In this document: positions 61,501 through 62,676 of the stretch, in pieces
How positions within the stretch are numbered: the first letter of the stretch is position 1
Layout: every line of letters begins with the position of its first letter
NCBI GenBank assembly: GCA_031761405.1
Contig: JASEVX010000006.1
Location: 26,607,097 to 26,671,096, forward strand
Length of the DNA stretch: 64,000 nucleotides
Direction: 5' to 3'
Origin: Serripes groenlandicus
Lineage: Eukaryota; Mollusca; Bivalvia; Cardiida; Cardiidae
Notes under the pieces: model-generated
Database searches by the model: none
Told to the model about the DNA's origin: nothing
What the model saw: the letters and a program-made list of their open reading frames with translations, nothing else
Made by a program: the position numbers and the translations under genes

Positions 61501-62676
61501 ATAACTGAATATAAGCGCATTCTAGCAATAAGAAGAAAGTTTGCCGTTCTGTATATTTAATAGAGATTAATCTTTGGCTTAAATTGCTCAAAGTTAACTT
61601 TGTCAATAATGTAATAGGATTTGAGAAAAATGTGACAAACTTGACAACTTTCCTTCCTTAATTAACCCTTTCCCCTCATATAGACGCTTTCTGACGCCTC
61701 TGCAGCAGGCAGCATTTTTAAAACATAGTGACAAAAGAAGAAATTGCACAAAGCGTTCAATTTCTCCTTTTGCCACAATGTTTTCCACTTTTTGTCATAG
61801 GTTATCCATTCAATTATGGAGATTTTCTATGTTTTGACAAAATACATTCAAAGTCGTCTGCTACAGAATTGTCTTATGAGGGAAAGGGTAAAAGTTTCTT
61901 GAGATAGAAAAGTTGAAATTTTGTAAAGTTATTACATTAAATCTCTTGATGATAATAATCTTTGGCACAAAAGTCCATCCTTGAAAATTGTTAGAATGGG
62001 AGACAAAATGGACCCTTATGAAATATTGTTTTTTAACCACAAAAAAAGTTATTTTAACCCTTTCCCACATACAACAAATCTGCAGCAGATGACTTTGAAA
62101 ACTTCTTTGCAAAAGTAGGGAAAACATCTATAAATGAAGGGGTAAATACTGAAAAATGTTGAAAACACTATTTTAAAGGTAAAAGGAGAAAATACTCATA
62201 ATGAGCAATTTCTTCTTTTGCCAAAATGTTTTCAAAAGTCGTCTGCTGCAATATAAAATTGTGTGCATTTGTCCCTCTCCGATAAATAGCAGATCTGCAG
62301 CATAAAACGTTGTGAATGACGAAGCAAAAGTATGGAAACTTTCTATAAATGAAAGTGAAATATAGTTGTTCAAAACATTGTGACAAATGGAGCAATTGCT
62401 CATTATGAGTAATTTCTTCTTTAGCCACAATGTTTACAAAAGTTGTCTGTGGCAGATGCGTCGAAATGTGTCTGCAATTGGGAAAGCGTTAAGCATATCT
62501 AGATGATATACCAAAAAAAACAATTATTGTCCTCTACATGTTGTAATTCTATTATTATTTTTTCAGAAAATCATCGAACCCAAACACAATATGACGATGC
62601 TTTAATAATCAAGATTTTTGCCTTTCAATTTGCCAACAGCTATGCCTCATGTTTCTACATTGCATTTTTTAGAGGG
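28119..62676 (+). CDS. Anoctamin (TMEM16 family) gene, 5' two-thirds; overall model
   Basis: Thirteen exons (28119-28523, 42574-42646, 43800-43900, 45937-46021, 47445-47558, 48709-49060, 49683-49736, 50858-50952, 55478-55599, 56685-56774, 58560-58715, 60257-60293, 62567-62676) join through GT-AG sites in consistent phase into 598 codons with no stop. Anoctamins are dimeric membrane proteins acting as calcium-activated chloride channels and/or lipid scramblases. Visible: the N-terminal cytosolic domain (exons 1-5), the family signature LWKIRNYYGEKIALYFAW before TM1, then TM1 to about TM5. The window stops before the TM6-TM8 acids that bind calcium, so channel versus scramblase cannot be judged. 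EWENHRTQTQYDD is reminiscent of ANO7, but the paralogue is unresolved. Introns are full of MITEs and minisatellites; intron 1 is about 14 kb. Confidence 0.93.
28562..28680 (+). mobile_element. TTAA-MITE, decayed
   Basis: AGTATTTTGATGCATCTGCAACAGACCAATTTTGAAAA, GTGGCTAAAGGAGAAAT, and TTTTTCTTTTGCCGCAATG follow the family order just after exon 1 of the anoctamin gene. Confidence 0.6.
28916..29111 (-). mobile_element. TTAA-MITE, older subfamily
   Basis: ACCCTTTCTCACATACAAAAAGTCTACAG, then CTATAAATAAAAGTATAATTA, hairpin GAAATTGATCATAATGAACAATTTC, and CTTCTGCTGCAGATTC. The right end runs into the next copy. Confidence 0.75.
29108..29332 (-). mobile_element. TTAA-MITE, full length
   Basis: TTAACCCTTTCCCTCATACG and TATGAGGGAAAGGGTTAA ends; hairpin ATTGCACGTTTTGTGCAAT. 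Confidence 0.95.
29414..29678 (+). mobile_element. tRNA-derived SINE with intact target duplication
   Basis: The tRNA-like head has box A TAGCTCAATTGG and box B GGTTCGATACC. The body includes GACATTCTTTCGGGCGA and TACTGGTGTGGGAAAGCCAGG. The tail is GTGATATGACCAAAGCTGTTGAAAG ending (CAAA)n. Flanked by AATAAGAAGATTCC at 29400-29413 and 29679-29692, a perfect 14-bp duplication, so it is a complete LINE-mobilised insertion. The head is SINE, not a functional tRNA gene. Confidence 0.93.
29902..30136 (-). mobile_element. TTAA-MITE, full length
   Basis: Both terminal repeats are intact. The hairpin is ATTGCTCGTTTTGAGCAAT. Confidence 0.95.
30133..30310 (-). mobile_element. TTAA-MITE, decayed, sharing a TTAA with its neighbour
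   Basis: TTAACCCTCTTCCACTTAAA, CAACAGCAGAGGATTTGGAAAA, TTTTAAAAGTTGTCTGCTACAG, and CATCTATATGTGGAAAAAGGATAA. The left TTAA is also the right TTAA of the previous copy. Confidence 0.8.
30549..30747 (-). mobile_element. TTAA-MITE, decayed
   Basis: TTAACCCTTCCCAACATAGG at the left, GGAAAACATTATAGCAAAAGGATAAATTACTC in the middle, and AGTTGTCTGTTAAAGATGCATC...GGAAATGGTTAA at the right. Confidence 0.75.
30965..31137 (-). mobile_element. TTAA-MITE, decayed
   Basis: GCATACAACAAATCTGCAGCAGACGTCTTTGAAATC, AACATTGTGGCAAAAG, and CATCTGTATGTGGGAAAGGGTTAA. The left terminal repeat is degraded. Confidence 0.75.
31185..31880. repeat. 112-122-bp tandem array containing a MITE end, about six units
   Basis: Units start GATTTAATTGTGAAACGCTG at about 31185, 31307, 31421, 31533, 31645 and 31767. 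Each includes TAGTCAATGAGCAGTTTGCA, then TTTAACCCRTTCCCACAN, then CAACAAATATGCAGCAGAGG, the left end of the older MITE subfamily. Two units carry an extra TGTATGTATA, giving the 122-bp form. Confidence 0.93.
31832..32336 (-). mobile_element. TTAA-MITE split by a SINE
   Basis: The left part TTTAACCCATTCCCACATAC...GCAGCAGAC stops at 31881 and resumes at 32154 with ACATACCCAGAAAAATTTGG, a hairpin ATTGCTCATTTTGAGCAAT, and ends CATCTATATGTGGAAAAGGGTTAG. Its left end is also the last unit of the tandem array. Confidence 0.85.
31882..32141 (+). mobile_element. tRNA-derived SINE inserted in a MITE
   Basis: Nearly identical to the copy at 29414 apart from a few changes (CACTATCTATGTG versus CACCTCTGATCTATGTG). 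The target duplication CACCTTAAAAAA is at 31870-31881 and 32142-32153. Box A and box B are intact. Confidence 0.93.
32340..32420 (+). mobile_element. TTAA-MITE left half, split by a HINE-like element
   Basis: CTGACCTGCAGACACATTTTGAAAACATTGAGACAAAATG and GTGCTCATAATGAG end at a T-run where the element at 32421-33536 begins. A degraded right part follows at about 33530-33580. Confidence 0.55.
32421..33536 (+). mobile_element. HINE-like element with ~162-bp tandem repeats
   Basis: After a T-tract it starts TTAGCTTGACTTTTGGAAAA with CCTGGCGTCGGTGTCAGCGG. Five units then begin CAGCTCAATAACTTTAGAAG at about 32602, 32766, 32926, 33088 and 33249. It ends GCGGTGCTCTTGTTTT. It shares termini with the copies at 44749 and 21809. 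Confidence 0.75.
33806..34010 (+). mobile_element. SINE (partial tRNA head)
   Basis: TGTCCCGGGTTCGATCCCCAG gives the T arm/box B. Then come TGGTGGAGTGCCCTTGGGCAAGGCAC, TACTGGTTTGTTTACCCAGG, and a tail ending TTGATGCGCCATAAAAC. Box A is degraded. Confidence 0.75.
34044..34259 (+). mobile_element. TTAA-MITE
   Basis: The left terminal repeat is eroded to TTAAATGAACTAACTGACAGCC; the rest is typical, with right end TATGAGGGAAAGGGTTAA. The hairpin ATTGCACAAAACGTGTAAT has one mismatch. Confidence 0.9.
34330..34610 (+). mobile_element. SINE
   Basis: The head ...TAATGGTAGAGTGTCCTCCTCAAGTGCAGGAGGTCATGGGTTCGATCCCC resembles a tRNA with a CTCAAGTGCAGGAG-type anticodon arm and box B. The body has CTGCCCTCCTTGGCGCTCAG, and the tail AGAACTGGTAATTTACCCAGGAAATGCCGTGATATAACTGA ends (AATC)n. 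Same family as 16430-16640. Confidence 0.82.
34625..34775 (+). mobile_element. TTAA-MITE, decayed
   Basis: CATCTGCAGTAGATAAACTTTTG and CATCTAAATGTTTTCAAAGTCGTCTGCTGCAGATTTGTTG with GTGGAAAAG. Both ends are poor. Confidence 0.6.
34942..35395 (-). mobile_element. Older TTAA-MITE split by a younger one
   Basis: The left piece TTAACCCATTTCCCACATTT...GATAAACCTC ends at the TTAA of the 35023 copy. The remainder appears to resume after 35240 (GGAAAGTCTAATCATTGAGG, AACAATGTGGCAAAGGGTAAAAT) and to end GGGAATGGTTGATTAA. The right half is quite diverged. Confidence 0.6.
35023..35240 (+). mobile_element. TTAA-MITE inserted in an older copy
   Basis: TTAACCCTTTCCCACGTATA at the left, CTGCAGCAGACAACTTTTG, hairpin arm GAAATTGCTCAGAATTTC, and right end GTATGTGGGAAAGGGTTCAA, where TTAA has decayed to TTCAA. 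Confidence 0.85.
35388..37312 (+). mobile_element. TTAA-MITE split by a 1.7-kb HINE-like element
   Basis: The left half TTAACCTTTTCATCCATACA...GGAGAAATTGTTTATAATAA is separated from the right half TTTCTTTTGCTGCAATGTTTTCAACTTCA...AAGTTGTCTGCTGCAAATTTGTTGTATGTGG by the element at about 35497-37176. Confidence 0.8.
35497..37176 (+). mobile_element. HINE-like element with ~165-bp tandem repeats
   Basis: It begins TTAGCTCCACTGGCTGAAAGCCAG (a hairpin) and a GTCCGTGCGTC-rich leader. Seven to eight units then contain GATTTTCAAATAATTTTGTAGAAATG and AACATGGCCGCCAGAGGGCGGGGCTA. It ends CTGGCCCTCTTGGGCCTCTTG. Unit starts: about 35853, 36019, 36182, 36349, 36514, 36680, 36846 and 37009. Every unit resembles those at 60376-61434. 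Confidence 0.82.
37505..37677 (+). mobile_element. Short HINE-like element without internal repeats
   Basis: A GTCCGTC-rich stretch follows GTGTCACCCTGCGTAGCATGGTAGGCACTTAGGG. It ends with a hairpin GTGCTCCACGGAGCAC, then TCCATTCTGGTTTT. A partial relative is at about 38180-38290. Confidence 0.55.
37700..37835 (-). mobile_element. SINE fragment
   Basis: On the minus strand: GGTGTTAATAGTGGAGTGTTTTAGGGCAAGGCACATTTCCTAGCCTAGGACCCAGGTCTG, similar to the middle of the SINE at 33806. Tail and head are degraded. Confidence 0.55.
38082..38096 (+). CDS. Candidate 15-nt microexon in anoctamin intron 1
   Basis: TTTTACCATAG|GAACCTGCAGGCCAG|GTAGGG: an acceptor-like and a donor-like site bracket 15 bases that read EPAGQ in phase 0, the phase of the flanking exons. 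It may be chance, since such combinations arise readily in a 14-kb intron. Confidence 0.15.
38381..38548 (+). mobile_element. TTAA-MITE, decayed
   Basis: AACCTTTTGCCACTAGCAGACGCATTATGATGCAACTGTAGCAGACGACTTTTGAAAA, AAATTGTCTGCTGCAGATTGGTTG, and right end GGAAAGTGTGTTAA. Confidence 0.78.
38621..38798 (+). mobile_element. TTAA-MITE, decayed
   Basis: TAAACCATTCCAACTCGAAGACACATTTTGATG, AACATCATGACAAAAGGAGAAATTG, and TTGTTGTATGTGTGAAAGGGTTAA. Confidence 0.8.
38862..39118 (-). mobile_element. TTAA-MITE, older subfamily
   Basis: TTAACCCTTTCCCATATACA, CTGCAGCAGACGACTTTGGAAA, hairpin GAAATGGCTCATTATGAGCAATTTTTC, and right end GTATGTTGATAAGGATTAA. Confidence 0.88.
39206..39423 (+). mobile_element. TTAA-MITE
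   Basis: ATAACCCTTTCCTCAAATAG and TATGTGTGAAAGGGTTAA. The left inner repeat CTGCAGCAGACG is replaced by CTGCCCGGCTTACGACG. Hairpin ATTGCTCAAAACAAGCAAT. Confidence 0.88.
39541..39756 (-). mobile_element. TTAA-MITE, decayed
   Basis: TTAACACCCGTTGATGATAT, TTGCAGCAGACGACTTGGAAAA, AACATTGTGACTAAAGTAGGAATTGC, AATGTCGTCTGTTGCAAATT, and GCACGAGGGAAAGGGTTAA. Confidence 0.82.
39928..40155 (+). mobile_element. TTAA-MITE, near full length
   Basis: TTAACCCTTTCCCTCATATA at the left; the right end TATGAGGGGAAGGGTTGC has lost the TTAA. Hairpin ATTGCTCAAAATGAGCAAT. Confidence 0.95.
40386..40829 (+). mobile_element. Older TTAA-MITE split by a younger one
   Basis: The left piece 40386-40500 (CCCCTTCCAACCTACAGATGCATTTTGACGCATCTGCAGCAGAC...TTTTCAACTCTAT) continues after 40733 with ATAATTTCACTTGCATTTATAGAGATTTTTTC...GTAAGGGTTAA. 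Confidence 0.88.
40500..40733 (+). mobile_element. TTAA-MITE inserted in an older copy
   Basis: TTAACCCTTTACCGCATATA and TATGAGGGAAAGGGATAA ends; hairpin ATTGCTCAAACCGAGCAAT. Confidence 0.95.
40975..41058 (+). repeat. 84-bp segment identical to 41203-41286
   Basis: GATACAGACGGTTTCTAACG through GGTCAAGACGAGCA, including the CTGCAGCAGATAAC block, is repeated exactly in the MITE 228 bases to the right. It lacks the TTAA terminal repeat, so it is a copied fragment rather than an independent insertion. Confidence 0.88.
41105..41548 (-). mobile_element. Older TTAA-MITE split by a younger one
   Basis: The left piece CCCTTTCCCACTTGCAACAAATCTGCATCAGATGAC...ATCTAATCTTTAT is followed by the 41189 copy. 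The rest, after 41416, reads AAAAATTGTGGCATTATGAATAATGCC, AAAAGTTGTCTTCTGCAGATG, and AAGATGGAAAGGATTAA. Confidence 0.75.
41189..41416 (+). mobile_element. TTAA-MITE inserted in an older copy
   Basis: TTAACCCTTTACCTGATACA and TATGTGGGAAAGGATTAA ends; CTGCAGCAGATAACATTTG and GAAATTGGTCAAGACGAGCAATTTTC. Confidence 0.88.
41631..42543. repeat. 31-bp minisatellite, about 29 units
   Basis: The unit is GATTCCCCAAGTTAACTACT then TAGTCACTGCG, with few variants (CTCAAG, CACAAG, GTTGAC). It ends about 30 bases before the acceptor of anoctamin exon 2. The repeats have no unique spacers. Confidence 0.98.
42574..42646 (+). CDS. Anoctamin exon 2
   Basis: Acceptor TTTTTTATTTCAG, donor GAAG|GTAGGC. It enters in phase 0 after the 14-kb intron and encodes CEKYASKSTWFTDFLEKNFE, ending in phase 1. 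A 31-bp minisatellite ends only about 30 bases before the exon. Confidence 0.85.
42797..43000 (+). mobile_element. TTAA-MITE
   Basis: TTAACCCTTTACCATCTGCA at the left, GAGCAATTTCTCCTTTTGCCACAATGTTTTCAACTC in the middle, right end GTATGGGGGAAATTGTTAA. Part of the left hairpin arm is deleted. Confidence 0.85.
42997..43227 (-). mobile_element. TTAA-MITE abutting the previous copy
   Basis: TTAACCCTTTCCCACATACA, TCAGCAGACGACTTCCAAAA, hairpin GATTGCTCATCATGAGCAGTT, and right end CAGGTGGAAAAGGGTTAA. It shares one TTAA with its left neighbour. Confidence 0.9.
43390..43640. mobile_element. Two decayed TTAA-MITE pieces
   Basis: CATCAGCAGCAGACAATTTGAGAATA near 43400. Then, from 43485, TTTAACCTTTTCCCTCTTATT, ACATTGTGGCAAAAGAGAAATTGCTC, and AGTTGTCTGCTCC...GGAAAGGAATCA. 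Confidence 0.6.
43800..43900 (+). CDS. Anoctamin exon 3
   Basis: Acceptor CTGTGTTTCAG, donor CTT|GTAAGT. It encodes DFISAPFMMSKIHMFENYEN, then TDFFRPALRSLL. This corresponds to the conserved 'FTAPF...F......FF....R..I' segment of anoctamin N-terminal domains. Confidence 0.9.
44028..44133 (+). mobile_element. SINE tail fragment
   Basis: TCTGGTGTGAAAAAGCCAGGAAACACATGGGTAGGTGAAGTGG followed by GCTGTGATATGG...TTGAAATGGCATCAAACCCCAATCAATCAATC. The tRNA head is missing. Confidence 0.75.
44178..44409 (+). mobile_element. TTAA-MITE, full length
   Basis: TTAATCCTTTCCCTCATATA and TATGAGGGAAAGGGTTAA; hairpin ATTGCTCAAAACAAGCAAT. Confidence 0.95.
44530..44693 (+). mobile_element. TTAA-MITE, decayed
   Basis: ACAGATGCTTTCTGATGCATCTGCGGTAGACAAC, CTCTATTCAATGATTTAAC, and TCATCTGCTGTAGAATTGTTG...GAAAAGGGTTAA. 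Confidence 0.75.
44749..44906 (+). mobile_element. HINE-like element lacking tandem repeats
   Basis: TTAGCTCGACTTTTGAAAAA, CCTGGCGTCGGCGGCGG, GTTGTCCGGTTAAGG, then directly the 3' end CAGTCGAGCGTCTGTGCCGTACACGGTGCTCTTGTTT. It represents the two ends of the family with the repeats deleted. Confidence 0.75.
44945..45860 (+). repeat. ~130-180-bp tandem repeat element with GTCAAGGTCACACTTAG
   Basis: Five to six units contain CTCAAATGTCAAGGTCACAC, TTAGAGGTCAAAGGTCAAAA, and CATCTCAACCATGCATCATAGG. The leader GACCATAGGTTTGGTCGATTTCGTCTGTCCGTCTGTC resembles that of other dispersed molluscan tandem-repeat elements. Confidence 0.8.
45937..46021 (+). CDS. Anoctamin exon 4
   Basis: Acceptor TGTTATTGATAG, donor GAAG|GTAATC. 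It encodes TYHILINLDVRDP followed by KKSIKDNLQATME, the short strand-helix unit preceding the variable loop of the N-domain. Phases 0 to 1. Confidence 0.8.
46029..46221 (+). mobile_element. TTAA-MITE, decayed
   Basis: TTAACCTTTTCCGATAAAAT, GATGCATCTACAGCAGATGACTTTTGAAAA, CAACTCTATTAAATAATTG, and AAAGTCGTCTTCTGCAGATTTGTTGTATG. Confidence 0.8.
46270..46435 (-). mobile_element. TTAA-MITE fragment
   Basis: AAAATCTCTTTAAATGAAAC, AAAGGAGAAATTATTGCTTATAATAAG, TTTCTCCTTTTCCCACATTG, and AAAAGTCATCTGGTACAGATATG. Ends missing. Confidence 0.65.
46830..47270 (+). mobile_element. Dispersed element of the AGCTTACCCGAGCACGAAGTGCTC type
   Basis: It starts TTTAGCTTACCCGAGCACGA with a GAGCACGAAGTGCTC hairpin and GGTGAACTATTGTGGTCATC. 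It continues with phrases (ACACTCTAGAGGCCACATTT, GGTCAAAAAATAGGTCACTAGG) seen at 26170-27860. The 3' end is unclear. Confidence 0.6.
47445..47558 (+). CDS. Anoctamin exon 5
   Basis: Acceptor TTGTTATTACAG, donor ATGG|GTATGT. It encodes HQLQVVEDCLTDFCFCCMNG and an acidic SEEEKENKIL tail. Four cysteines cluster in CLTDFCFCC. Phases 1 to 1. Confidence 0.75.
47580..47702 (-). mobile_element. TTAA-MITE with internal deletion
   Basis: CATGCAACAGATCTGCAGATGACGACTTTGAAAATAGG joins directly to TGTTGTCTGCTGCAGATGCTTCCGGAAGCGTCCGTACCTAGGATAAGGTTAA, so the central hairpin is missing. Confidence 0.7.
47871..48099 (+). mobile_element. TTAA-MITE
   Basis: TAAACCCTTTCCCACTTATA and TTGTGGGAAAGGGTTAA; hairpin ATTGCTGAAAACAAGCAAT. 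Confidence 0.9.
48218..48666 (-). mobile_element. Older TTAA-MITE split by a younger one
   Basis: The left piece CCCCCTTTCCCACATACAATAAATCTGCTGCAGCAGAC...GGAATCTCTATGAA stops at 48300. The rest resumes after 48530 with AGAACAATAATTGAATAAAG, hairpin ATTGCTCATTATGAGAAAT and GTATGTGGGTAACGGCTAA. Confidence 0.9.
48301..48530 (-). mobile_element. TTAA-MITE inserted in an older copy
   Basis: TTAACCCTTTCCCTCATACG and TATGAGGGAAAGGGTTAA ends are perfect; hairpin ATTGCACGTTCTGTGCAAT. Confidence 0.96.
48709..49060 (+). CDS. Anoctamin exon 6 (signature region and TM1)
   Basis: Acceptor TTTAATACAG, donor CAG|GTGAGT. It opens with LPYFLMKEVYIDSYILHED, has a charged low-complexity linker, then DPRKELNDTW and the diagnostic LWKIRNYYGEKIALYFAW. 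TM1 follows (LLILSLWIPFLFGLAVFVYG). This exon alone identifies the family. Confidence 0.97.
49683..49736 (+). CDS. Anoctamin exon 7 (TM1-TM2 loop)
   Basis: Acceptor TTATCTTTTCACAG, donor GAAGG|GTAAGT. It encodes YGNKDHEEMPQNLTDTE with an N-glycosylation sequon NLT in what should be the extracellular loop. Phases 2 to 2. The usual cysteines of this loop are not here. Confidence 0.7.
49743..49974 (-). mobile_element. TTAA-MITE starting 7 bases after an exon
   Basis: TTTAAACCTTTCCCACATACA through CGTCTATAGGTGGGAAAGGGTT; hairpin ATTGCTTGTTTTAAGCAAT. It lies immediately downstream of the donor GTAAGT of anoctamin exon 7. Confidence 0.9.
50199..50464 (+). mobile_element. Short dispersed element of the ACCCCACACAAACAAG type
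   Basis: TACCCCACACAAACAAGTTTTTGGGGGTATATAGGAATCACCC with a GTCCGTCCGTC-rich leader ends AGGGGGTATCCTTTTGTGAGTTCACTCACAGTTCTAGTTT with a GTGAGTTCACTCAC hairpin. The inner segment around CATATGTCTTGTAAGCRCAAC is duplicated. Confidence 0.65.
50665..50712 (-). mobile_element. TTAA-MITE left fragment
   Basis: GAATCCTTTCCACATCTGCAGCAGACTACTTTGAAAACATC only. Confidence 0.6.
50858..50952 (+). CDS. Anoctamin exon 8 (start of TM2)
   Basis: Acceptor ATATCTAATTCAG, donor TGGG|GTAAGT. It encodes LRWRMGQLYDTLRGSFDNDV and TPFFALGICLWG. The FDN...TPFFAL segment matches the loop end and TM2 start of ANO1-7-type anoctamins. Confidence 0.88.
50983..52962 (-). mobile_element. TTAA-MITE split by a TA-flanked DNA transposon
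   Basis: The left part 50983-51200 runs TTAACCCTTTCCCTCATAGA through AGCGTCTATATA with hairpin ATTGCTCGTTTTGAGCAAT. The right terminal repeat AGGGAAAGGGATAA is at 52949-52962. Removing the 1748-bp insertion leaves a 232-bp MITE, the usual size. Confidence 0.93.
51201..52946. mobile_element. 1.75-kb non-autonomous DNA transposon, TA target duplication
   Basis: The terminal inverted repeat is perfect over 24 bases (CAGTACAGCTCACGCGGAAA then ACGC) at both ends, flanked by TA at 51199-51200 and 52947-52948. The motif TCGCGGTGAT or TTGCGGTGAT recurs near both ends (51405 and at least four times in 52750-52880). No transposase frame is present. The TA duplication and CAGT start fit the Tc1/mariner superfamily, but clustered subterminal motifs are less usual there. 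The interior holds old TTAA-MITE pieces (about 51880-51920, 52015-52135). Confidence 0.9.
53041..53180. mobile_element. Palindromic MITE-like element
   Basis: GTGGTCATTCAATACGGAAT...GAAATTGATAA (53052-53100) and its imperfect reverse complement (53121-53169) form arms of about 49 bases around a 20-base loop. The similarity extends into the flanks (ATATTACATGA/GAATGTCATAT). Confidence 0.8.
53440..53657 (+). mobile_element. TTAA-MITE
   Basis: CCCTCTACCCACATAATGATGCTTTCTGATGCC, hairpin ATTGCTCAAAACGAGCAAT, right end GTATGTGGGAAAGTGTAA. TTAA lost. Confidence 0.88.
53776..54005 (-). mobile_element. TTAA-MITE, full length
   Basis: Perfect ends; hairpin ATTGCACGTCCTGTGCAAT. Nearly identical to the 48301 copy, so probably one of the youngest. 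Confidence 0.96.
54196..54362. mobile_element. Small palindromic element (ACCCTATGTTGTG type)
   Basis: AGATAAGGAGGGGT and ACACCCCTTATCT lie at the outer ends. Inside, AACCCTATGTTGTGGGTACTCA faces GAGTACACACAACATAGGG. A diverged relative is at about 58382-58520. Confidence 0.6.
54542..54710 (+). mobile_element. TTAA-MITE, decayed
   Basis: TTTAACCCTTCTCCACCTCA, CAACAGCAGATGATTTTTGAAA, TTTTAAAAGTTGTCTGCTGCACATTTGTTG, and GGGAAAGGGTTAA. The central hairpin is largely deleted. Confidence 0.85.
54788..55476. repeat. 25-bp minisatellite, about 27 units, ending in a splice acceptor
   Basis: The unit CATGATACATGGTTTGCTTG plus TGTTT or TTTTT is repeated with little drift. The last unit reads TTTGCTTGTGTTTCAG and is the acceptor of anoctamin exon 9. 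Two earlier units (about 54892 and 54917) have the same TGTTTCAG. Confidence 0.97.
55478..55599 (+). CDS. Anoctamin exon 9 (end of TM2 and intracellular loop)
   Basis: Acceptor TTGCTTGTGTTTCAG, donor AAAAAG|GTTTGT. It encodes TLFLELWKRRNSRLAYEWDV and FEQNEPDRPQFFG, the classic 'FLE.WKR....L.Y.WD' motif followed by the 'E..RP.F' motif. The acceptor is the last unit of a 25-bp minisatellite. Confidence 0.95.
55618..55845 (-). mobile_element. TTAA-MITE, older subfamily, 18 bases after exon 9
   Basis: TTAACCCTTTCCCACATGAA, CTGCAGCAGACGACATTATAAA, hairpin ATAGCTCGTTTGAGCAAT, and TAGTTAGGAAAGGGTTAA. Confidence 0.92.
56063..56297 (-). mobile_element. TTAA-MITE, older subfamily
   Basis: TTAACCCTTTCCAACATACG, CTGCAGCAGACAACATTGAAAACATTC, TTTCAAAAGTTTTCTGCTGTGGATCTGTCGAAATGCATCTACAT. 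The right terminal repeat is missing; another MITE fragment follows directly. Confidence 0.82.
56296..56645 (+). mobile_element. Older TTAA-MITE (5'-truncated) split by a younger one
   Basis: TTGAGCAATTTCTCATTTTGCC...ATAGTACTTTCAT stops at 56355. AGAGATTCCAAATATTTGCCTATATGTTTTCAAAGTCATCGGCTGCAG...GGATGGGGTTAA resumes after 56571. Confidence 0.88.
56356..56571 (-). mobile_element. TTAA-MITE inserted in an older copy
   Basis: TTAACCCTTTCCCTCATACA and TATGAGGGAAAGGGTTAA; hairpin ATTGCTTGTTTTGAGCAAT (one T:G mismatch). CTGCAGCAGACG of the left arm is shortened to TTCTTCAGAC. Confidence 0.93.
56685..56774 (+). CDS. Anoctamin exon 10 (start of TM3)
   Basis: Acceptor TTCTTTTTATTCAG, donor ATG|GTAAAA. 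It encodes NEDDWFYPFKRQIIKYCLSS then SALILM, the cytosolic approach to TM3. Phase 0-0, 30 codons. Confidence 0.88.
56887..57911 (+). mobile_element. HINE-like element with ~165-bp tandem repeats
   Basis: Start TTAGCTCGACTTTTCGAAGA after a T-run; CTCGGCGTTGGCGTCAG leader. Four to five units contain CCATNACAGATATTGCTT, ACTTACAACACTTATTCACC, and CTCCATCAACAGACAAGAG. It ends AAAGTCGAGCACACTGTCCTCTGACAGGTCTTTTTTT with hairpin CTGTCCTCTGACAG. Confidence 0.8.
58162..58380 (-). mobile_element. TTAA-MITE
   Basis: TTAATCCTTTCCAACATATA with the left inner repeat deleted; right half typical, ending TATGAGGGAAAGGGTTAA; hairpin ATTGCTTGTTTTGAGCAAT. Confidence 0.92.
58560..58715 (+). CDS. Anoctamin exon 11 (TM3-TM4)
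   Basis: Acceptor CTTGTTTATTTACAG, donor AAAG|GTAGGT. TM3 is VVFISLAGVIVYRVIV; a loop with two cysteines (DYCTDLSAIEC) leads into TM4 (LISALLNATSILILGK). Phase 0-0, 52 codons. Confidence 0.92.
58736..59086 (-). mobile_element. Older TTAA-MITE split by a younger one
   Basis: The left piece TTAACCCCTCTCCCACATAC...CTGCAGCAGACGACTTTCAAA ends at 58831. After 59062 only AAGTTGTCTGCTGCAAAGGGTTAA remains. Confidence 0.8.
58832..59062 (-). mobile_element. TTAA-MITE inserted in an older copy
   Basis: TTAACCCTTTCCCTCAATTT and TATGAAGGAAAGGGTTAA; hairpin ATTGCTCGTTCTGAGCAAT. Confidence 0.94.
59083..59270 (+). mobile_element. TTAA-MITE, right end eroded
   Basis: TTAACACTTTCCCACATGCA, ATTATCTGCAGCAGAACAATTGGAAAA, GAAAAATTGCTTGTCATAAACAATTTCC, CCACAATGTTTTCAAAGC. 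The left TTAA is shared with the preceding copy. Confidence 0.8.
59357..59580 (+). mobile_element. tRNA-derived SINE, tail missing
   Basis: GAGCCTCGGTAGCTCAGTCTGTAGCG gives box A; box B is deleted (ACGCAGACCAAGGCTCAGCC). The body is as in the 10411 copy (CCAACATTCTTTCCGACCTT, TTCTGGTGTAAGAAAGCCAG). Confidence 0.78.
59781..60011 (-). mobile_element. TTAA-MITE, full length
   Basis: TTAACCCTTTCCCTCATACG and TATGAGGGAAAGGGTTAA; hairpin ATTGCATGTTTTGTGCAAT with a T:G pair. Confidence 0.95.
60257..60293 (+). CDS. Anoctamin exon 12
   Basis: Acceptor TTCCTTATTACAG, donor TGGG|GTAAGT. It encodes IYDWVAVKLTEW, the cytosolic segment after TM4 that anoctamins share (IY..VA..LT.WE). Only 37 bases long. 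Confidence 0.88.
60313..61494 (+). mobile_element. TTAA-MITE split by a HINE-like element
   Basis: Left remnant CAGACAATTTCTGCCACAATGCTTTAAAC...ATACTTTCAG up to about 60375. The right end is TGATAAAATATGTTCAAAGACATGTGCTGCAGAATTGTTGTATGAGGGAAAGGGTTAA at about 61438-61494. Confidence 0.8.
60376..61434 (+). mobile_element. HINE-like element with ~165-bp repeats, 5' truncated
   Basis: Units share GATTTTCAAATAATTTTGTAGAAATG and AACATGGCCGCCAGGGGGCGGGGCTA with the element at 35497. It ends GGGCCATCATGGCCCTCTTGTTT, a hairpin GGGCCATCATGGCCC. The usual AGCTC start is absent. Confidence 0.82.
61662..61892 (+). mobile_element. TTAA-MITE, near full length
   Basis: TTAACCCTTTCCCCTCATAT with an extra C; right end TATGAGGGAAAGGGTAAA. 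Hairpin ATTGCACAAAGCGTTCAAT has one mismatch. Confidence 0.94.
62053..62270 (-). mobile_element. TTAA-MITE, older subfamily
   Basis: TTTAACCCTTTCCCACATACA, CTGCAGCAGATGACTTTGAAAA, AATACTCATAATGAGCAATTTC, AAAAGTCGTCTGCTGCAATA. The right terminal repeat is lost. Confidence 0.85.
62271..62492 (-). mobile_element. TTAA-MITE, decayed
   Basis: CCCTCTCCGATAAATAGCAGATCTGCAGCATAAAACG, hairpin CAATTGCTCATTATGAGTAATTTC, AAAAGTTGTCTGTGGCAGATGCG, and GGGAAAGCGTTAA. Confidence 0.82.
62567..62676 (+). CDS. Anoctamin exon 13 (TM5)
   Basis: Acceptor TTATTTTTTCAG, donor GGG|GTCAGT (weaker, C at +3). It encodes NHRTQTQYDDALIIKIFAFQ then FANSYASCFYIAFFRG, the strongly conserved RT.T.....L..K.F.FQF.N.Y.S.FYIAFF segment. 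The next conserved block (RFVGYPG-like) is not found before the window ends, so the gene continues to the right. Confidence 0.95.
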